Positions 5,641-9,110 of a DNA stretch of 9,110 bases are shown piece after piece. Source of the stretch: Verrucomicrobiia bacterium (lineage in GTDB: Bacteria; Verrucomicrobiota; Verrucomicrobiia; JABWAM01); the NCBI GenBank assembly GCA_013360985.1, contig JABWAM010000085.1:1-9110 (forward strand). The letters run 5' to 3'. The position numbers and the translations under genes are program-made. Each line of letters opens with the position of its first letter. The stretch's first letter is position 1. The notes under the pieces were generated by a model. It saw nothing but the letters and a program-made list of their open reading frames with translations. It searched no databases and was not told the origin of the DNA.

Positions 5641-8289
5641 ATGCGGCGGCAATACCCCTTTCATCTGATCGAGCCGAAGTGGCAGCGCTCCTGGCGCGAC
5701 CAGGACACCTTCCGCGCCTTCGATCCCGGCGAACGCATCCCCGAGGCGCACCCTTTCCGCCGCCGCCACGGGCGCGCCCTCGCGCCGAGCGCCGCCGACG
5801 CCTACGCCGCCAAGGCGTATCTCCTCGACATGTTCCCCTATCCCTCGGGCGCGGGGCTGCATGTCGGTCATCCCGAAGGCTACACGGCCACCGACATCCT
5901 CTGCCGTTACCGCCGCATGCGCGGCCTGCACGTCCTCCATCCGATGGGGTGGGACGCCTTCGGATTGCCCGCCGAACAGTACGCGATGGACACGGGCACT
6001 CATCCCGCGGTCACCACGAAGAAGAACGTGGACACCTTCCGCCGCCAAATCCAAATGCTCGGCTTCAGCTACGACTGGCGGCGCGAGGTGAACACCACGG
6101 ATCCGGCCTATGTTCGCTGGACCCAATGGATTTTCCTGCAACTTTTCAAAAAAGGGCTCGCCTACGAATCCGAGGTGCCGGTCTGGTGGTGCGACGGCTG
6201 CAAGGCCGTTCTCGCCAACGAAGAGGTGAACGCTGACGGGACTTGCGACCGCAAAGGCCACGCCGGCGTCTATCGCCGTCCGCTGCGCCAGTGGATCCTG
6301 CGAATCACCGCCTACGCGGACCGCCTCCTCCAAGACCTCGAACTCGTGGACTGGCCCGAGTCGATCAAGGAACAGCAGCGCAACTGGATCGGACGCAGCG
6401 AGGGCGCCTTCGTGGATTTCGCCCTCGCCGACGGCGCCGCGGCGGGCGAAAAGCTCCGCGTGTTCACGACGCGCCCCGACACGTTGTTCGGCGCGACTTA
6501 CATGGTTCTTGCGCCCGAACATCCGCTCGCGGATCGGATCGTGGCGCCCTCCCACAAGGCGGCGGTCGCCGCGTATCGCGCCGACGCCGCCCGCAAGAGC
6601 GAAGTCGAACGCGCCGCGCTCGAAAAAGAAAAATCGGGGGTCTTCACCGGCAGCCACGCCATCAACCCCGTCAACGGCGAGCGGATCCCGATCTGGATCG
6701 CCGATTACGTGATGATGGGATACGGCGCCGGCGCGATCATGGCGGTGCCGGCGCATGACGAACGCGATTTCGCCTTCGCCAAGCAGCATCGACTCCCCTT
6801 GCGGATCGTCGTCCACCCTAAGGACGGCGGCGAAGCCCTCGGGTTCACCGGCGAAGGCGTCAGCGTGGAGTCCGGCCTCCTCACGGGTCTCTCCACCTGG
6901 GACGCGAAACGGAAAATCACCGCCTGGCTCGTCGAACGCGGCGTCGGCCAGGCCGCCGTCCAGTACAAACTCCGCGACTGGCTCTTCTCGCGGCAGCGTT
7001 ATTGGGGCGAACCGATCCCGATCGTGCACTGCCCGAAATGCGGCAGCCTCCCCGTTCCCGAGGAACAGCTTCCTGTTCTCCTGCCGGAGATGCGCGAGTA
7101 TACGCCCACCGGAAACGCCGAGCCTCCGCTCGCCAAAGCGACCGATTGGGTGCGCTGCCCCTGCCCGAAGTGCGGCGGCGCGGCGGCGCGGGAGACGAAC
7201 ACCATGCCGCAATGGGCCGGTTCCTGCTGGTACTATCTGCGCTATCTCGATCCAAAAAATTCGTCGGCGTTCGTGGACCGAGAAAAAGAACGCGCCTGGA
7301 TGCCCGTGGACCTTTACGTCGGCGGCGCGGAGCACGCCGTCCTCCACCTCCTCTACGCGCGCTTCTGGCACAAGGTCCTCCACGACCTCGGCCTCGTCTC
7401 GACCCCCGAACCGTTCGCGCGCCTCGTGAACCAGGGCATGATCCTCGGCGAGGACAATCAGAAAATGTCCAAGTCGCGCGGCAACGTGATCAATCCCGAC
7501 GAAGTCGTCGCCGAATACGGCGCCGACGCCTTTCGCCTCTATGAAATGTTCATGGGCCCGATCGAGGCGTCGAAGCCGTGGAGCACCCAGGGCCTCCAGG
7601 GCGTCTCCCGTTTCCTCGGCCGCGTCTGGCGCCTCTTCACCGACGAGGCGAGCGTCGAAGCCTTCGAACAATCCCTGACTCTGCGCGGGCACGACGGCCC
7701 CGCCGCCGAGCAAGCGCTCGCCGCCATCCGGCCGCATGCCGCCCTCGTGGACGCCGCGCCGACTCCCGACCAGCAGGCGGCGATCCACCGCGCCATTCGC
7801 AAGGTCACTGAAGACCTCGAGACGCTCGGATTTAACACCGCGATCTCCGCCCTGATGGTTTTCGTCAACGAGGCGACGGCATGGAGCGTCCGTCCGCGCG
7901 ATACGATGCGAAGCTTCCTGCTCCTGCTCGCGCCCTTCGCTCCGCATCTCGCCGAGGAACTTTGGCGCCTGCTCGACGGGCAGGAGACCCTCGCCTACGC
8001 GCCCTGGCCGGCCTGGGATTCCCGCTGGCTCACGGTCGCGGAAGTTGAACTCCCCGTGCAGATCAATGGAAAGCTTCGCGACCGTCTCGTCGTTCCCGCC
8101 GCCGCCGCGCCGGAAGAAATCGAGCGTCGCGTTCGCGAAAACGCGAAAATCCAGGCGCTCATCGCCGGGAAAACCCTCCGCAAACTCATCGTCGTGCCCG
8201 GCAAGATCATCAATCTCGTGGTCCAGGACCCGTTGCCCTCATCCGCGGAGCCCGCCGATGGCGCCCGGGATGGACGCCTCGCGGAATAA
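5641..8289 (+). CDS. leuS: Leucyl-tRNA synthetase
   Basis: An 882-residue class I aminoacyl-tRNA synthetase charging tRNA-Leu in the cytoplasm. The leucine-specific N-terminus YPFHLIEPKWQ is followed by the HIGH-type motif HVGH (74-77) in PYPSGAGLHVGHPEGY. The CP1 editing domain keeps the threonine-rich TTRPDT (276-281) and HDERD (372-376), so editing appears intact. RDWLFSRQRYWGEPIP and KMSKSRGN (KMSKS 608-612) complete the catalytic site. Cys pairs in WWCDGC, HCPKCG and CPCPKCGG suggest zinc-ribbon elements. The ATG at 5641 is chosen because family homology begins there; an in-frame ATG at 5536 with GGAG 9 bases upstream would add 35 Arg/Ser/Pro-rich residues. A stretch of about 30 residues (26-55) before AKAYLLDMFPYPSG and a polar tail of about 20 residues look like lineage-specific additions. 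Confidence 0.98.
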   Translation: MRRQYPFHLIEPKWQRSWRDQDTFRAFDPGERIPEAHPFRRRHGRALAPSAADAYAAKAYLLDMFPYPSGAGLHVGHPEGYTATDILCRYRRMRGLHVLHPMGWDAFGLPAEQYAMDTGTHPAVTTKKNVDTFRRQIQMLGFSYDWRREVNTTDPAYVRWTQWIFLQLFKKGLAYESEVPVWWCDGCKAVLANEEVNADGTCDRKGHAGVYRRPLRQWILRITAYADRLLQDLELVDWPESIKEQQRNWIGRSEGAFVDFALADGAAAGEKLRVFTTRPDTLFGATYMVLAPEHPLADRIVAPSHKAAVAAYRADAARKSEVERAALEKEKSGVFTGSHAINPVNGERIPIWIADYVMMGYGAGAIMAVPAHDERDFAFAKQHRLPLRIVVHPKDGGEALGFTGEGVSVESGLLTGLSTWDAKRKITAWLVERGVGQAAVQYKLRDWLFSRQRYWGEPIPIVHCPKCGSLPVPEEQLPVLLPEMREYTPTGNAEPPLAKATDWVRCPCPKCGGAAARETNTMPQWAGSCWYYLRYLDPKNSSAFVDREKERAWMPVDLYVGGAEHAVLHLLYARFWHKVLHDLGLVSTPEPFARLVNQGMILGEDNQKMSKSRGNVINPDEVVAEYGADAFRLYEMFMGPIEASKPWSTQGLQGVSRFLGRVWRLFTDEASVEAFEQSLTLRGHDGPAAEQALAAIRPHAALVDAAPTPDQQAAIHRAIRKVTEDLETLGFNTAISALMVFVNEATAWSVRPRDTMRSFLLLLAPFAPHLAEELWRLLDGQETLAYAPWPAWDSRWLTVAEVELPVQINGKLRDRLVVPAAAAPEEIERRVRENAKIQALIAGKTLRKLIVVPGKIINLVVQDPLPSSAEPADGARDGRLAE

Positions 8290-8322
8290 TCCGCGCGGCC
8301 CGCCTTTGCGCGTCGCGATCAG

Positions 8323-8341
8323 ACGGCCTCCTCGAGGCCGT
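8323..8341 (+). terminator. Hairpin 34 bases after leuS, possible terminator
   Basis: A perfect 8-bp GC-rich stem, ACGGCCTC / GAGGCCGT, with a CTC loop begins 34 bases after the leuS stop. It has no U-tract (TCCTGCC follows), so it is either a non-canonical terminator or a 3'-end stabilising hairpin. Position is the main support for the call. Confidence 0.4.
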
Positions 8342-8554
8342 TCCTGCCATGGGTCGAGCGACGCCGCCGACCGTCATCGTCACCCGCCGCGGCCTCGCCC
8401 GCTCCTTCGCGGAGAACGCGCTCTCCTGCCTTTCGCGGAAATTTGGCCCAAATCCACGAATACGCTCCATTTTCAGAGAGCAACCCTCATCATCCTTCAT
8501 GGAGGACCGGGTGGGTGGGGCGTGTCGAGATTCCGGACTCCTCACAAGAAGAAT

Positions 8555-8584
8555 GTAGCGGCTCGGCCGGCGGCCTCGCCCTAC
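8555..8584. repeat. Imperfect hairpin element, REP-like candidate
   Basis: A 30-base inverted repeat pairs as GTAG/CTAC, then (after one bulged C) GGC/GCC, a TC/TC internal loop, and GGCCG/CGGCC around a single central G. Its composition (GTAGCGGCTCGG ... CCTCGCCCTAC) resembles intergenic palindromes I recall from Verrucomicrobiota genomes. That is memory, not a search result, and only one copy is in the window. Confidence 0.4.
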
Positions 8585-8641
8585 CTTTCCATAGTCCATG
8601 CTTGAGGAAAATCCGCTCTGTCGCGAAGCGAGGTAGGACAC

Positions 8642-8697
8642 CGCCGCCGGCGGCGCCGCCGCAGAGGCTGAAACACCACACGTGGTGAAGGCGCCGC
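8642..8697. repeat. Cluster of overlapping GC-rich palindromes
   Basis: Two perfect 14-bp palindromes overlap: CGCCGCCGGCGGCG (8642-8655) and CGGCGGCGCCGCCG (8648-8661). GCGGCGCC (8650-8657) can also pair with GGCGCCGC (8690-8697). That outer stem would enclose an inner CACCAC/GTGGTG inverted repeat (8674-8687). Alternative folds are mutually exclusive. The function is unknown. Confidence 0.6.
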
Positions 8698-8762
8698 GCG
8701 ATTCTCGACCGAGGATGGACTCTCTCGTTTCTTACGCGGGGATTTGGGTTTGGCGGCCAAGC

Positions 8763-8768
8763 TTGACA
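8763..8768 (+). promoter_or_regulatory. Consensus -35-like TTGACA upstream of the GntR-LacI gene
   Basis: TTGACA matches the sigma-70 -35 consensus exactly. The best downstream -10-like hexamers, TTTATA (8789) and TATACA (8791), lie 20 and 22 bases away, longer than the usual 16-18. The pairing is therefore uncertain. Confidence 0.4.
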
Positions 8769-8781
8769 TCCCGGCCTCGGT

Positions 8782-8801
8782 TTGATTGTTTATACAACCA
8801 A
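8782..8801 (+). promoter_or_regulatory. AraR-like operator palindrome over the regulator start
   Basis: The 20-base site TTGATTGTTTATACAACCAA is an inverted repeat with 8 of 10 arm positions paired. Its core, TTGTTTATACAA, fits TTGTnTAnACAA. The B. subtilis GntR-LacI chimera AraR binds a site of the same form (core TTGTACGTACAA). Here the site covers the -10 region and touches the ATG of a protein with the same domain architecture, so autorepression is likely. Confidence 0.55.
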
Positions 8802-9110
8802 TGGGCCGATCCCCTCCCCGCTTCGCCTCCGTTGCCGGAAAAAGACGGAAGCGGTGGCACGTGTCCCGGATGCTGCGCGATTACATGACGCGCGCGGGCC
8901 TTCCCGTCGGCACAAAGATGCCGACGGCGCATGAACTCGCCGACCAGTTTCACGTTTCCTACGTAACGATGCATTCCGCGCTGGCGGACCTGGTGCGCGA
9001 AGGCTGGTTGGTTCGCCACCAGGGCAAAGGCACCTACGTCGCGGATATCGCCAAATCGCGGGCGCGGCCGAAAACGGTCCGGATCGCCATGGTCCTCCCG
9101 CCGCAGAAGG
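8801..9110 (+). CDS. GntR-type HTH / LacI-type sensor transcriptional regulator (5' part, AraR-like)
   Basis: The first 103 codons of a regulator that continues past the window. Residues about 18-82 are a GntR winged helix: LRDYM, then GTKMPTAHELADQFHVSYVT, then ALADLVREGWLVRHQGKGTYV, matching the family pattern pG..LPt..eLA..f.VS..T...al..L..eG.l....GkGtyV. After a basic linker (AKSRARPK), TVRIAMVLPPQ is the first strand of a LacI-type periplasmic-binding-like sensor. This is the architecture of AraR-type repressors, which release DNA on binding a sugar. The ATG at 8801 has no Shine-Dalgarno. A GTG at 8861 has GGAAG 9 bases upstream but would cut into the first helix, so 8801 is preferred. 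The ligand is unknown because the sensor domain is cut off. Confidence 0.9.
   Translation, partial: MGRSPPRFASVAGKRRKRWHVSRMLRDYMTRAGLPVGTKMPTAHELADQFHVSYVTMHSALADLVREGWLVRHQGKGTYVADIAKSRARPKTVRIAMVLPPQK

Larger units (their letters stand above)
8290..8800. other. 511-base intergenic region without a supported gene
   Basis: Between leuS and the right-end regulator I find no credible coding region. Short open frames on both strands (for example 8349-8558 +) show no recognisable protein features. The stretch holds a hairpin just after leuS (8323-8341) and a small palindrome ATTTGGCCCAAAT (8441-8453). It also holds a block of GC-rich inverted repeats at 8555-8697 and a perfect TTGACA at 8763-8768. 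Part of it (about 8436-8500) is less GC-rich than its surroundings. Confidence 0.6.

Noticed and set aside
5305..7947. 880-codon open frame on the minus strand across leuS
   Set aside because: It lies antisense to leuS, whose catalytic motifs are all intact. Long antisense frames are expected from GC-rich codon usage, and its translation has no recognisable domain.
8349..8558. 69-codon open frame after leuS
   Set aside because: It has no Shine-Dalgarno and no recognisable protein features, and competing frames cover the same DNA on the other strand.

Overview
The window is GC-rich, densely coded, and looks like a chromosomal segment of a Gram-negative bacterium. I infer Verrucomicrobiota or a close PVC-type relative. 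Three things point there: the style of the leucyl-tRNA synthetase, a carbohydrate-responsive AraC protein whose N-terminal half resembles a family I associate with that phylum, and a GntR-LacI chimeric regulator. The first 102 bases look like the tail of a lipid A pathway gene. This placement rests on pattern recognition; no search was run.

Layout. 1-102 (+) is the C-terminal end of a probable LpxB-like protein. 109-3330 (-) is a four-gene carbohydrate operon, in transcription order: ThuA-like protein, Gfo/Idh/MocA oxidoreductase, PF01261 TIM-barrel epimerase/isomerase, and D-lyxose/mannose isomerase-like cupin. The first three genes are separated by single bases. 3392-4423 (+) is a divergent AraC-family regulator that probably controls this operon. 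4479-5465 (-) is a carbon-nitrogen hydrolase of the nitrilase superfamily, convergent with the AraC gene. 5641-8289 (+) is leucyl-tRNA synthetase, divergent from the hydrolase. 8290-8800 holds no gene I can support, but it contains a hairpin just after leuS and a cluster of GC-rich inverted repeats. 8801-9110 (+) is the start of a GntR-LacI (AraR-like) regulator that runs off the window, with an operator-like palindrome over its start.

How the parts may work together. ThuA, Gfo/Idh/MocA and PF01261 proteins recur together in bacterial pathways that oxidise a sugar hydroxyl (often C3) of a glycoside and then epimerise or cleave it. A lyxose/mannose isomerase would feed the released aldose into ketose metabolism. 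The AraC regulator has a cupin-like sensor domain and is the natural inducer-responsive switch. The substrate cannot be read from the sequence. The most unusual signals are the AraR-type operator at the right end, a possible 22-codon leader peptide ahead of the isomerase gene, and the structured intergenic block after leuS. I see no CRISPR array, transposase, tRNA or rRNA, and nothing that amounts to a clearly new defence or mobile system.
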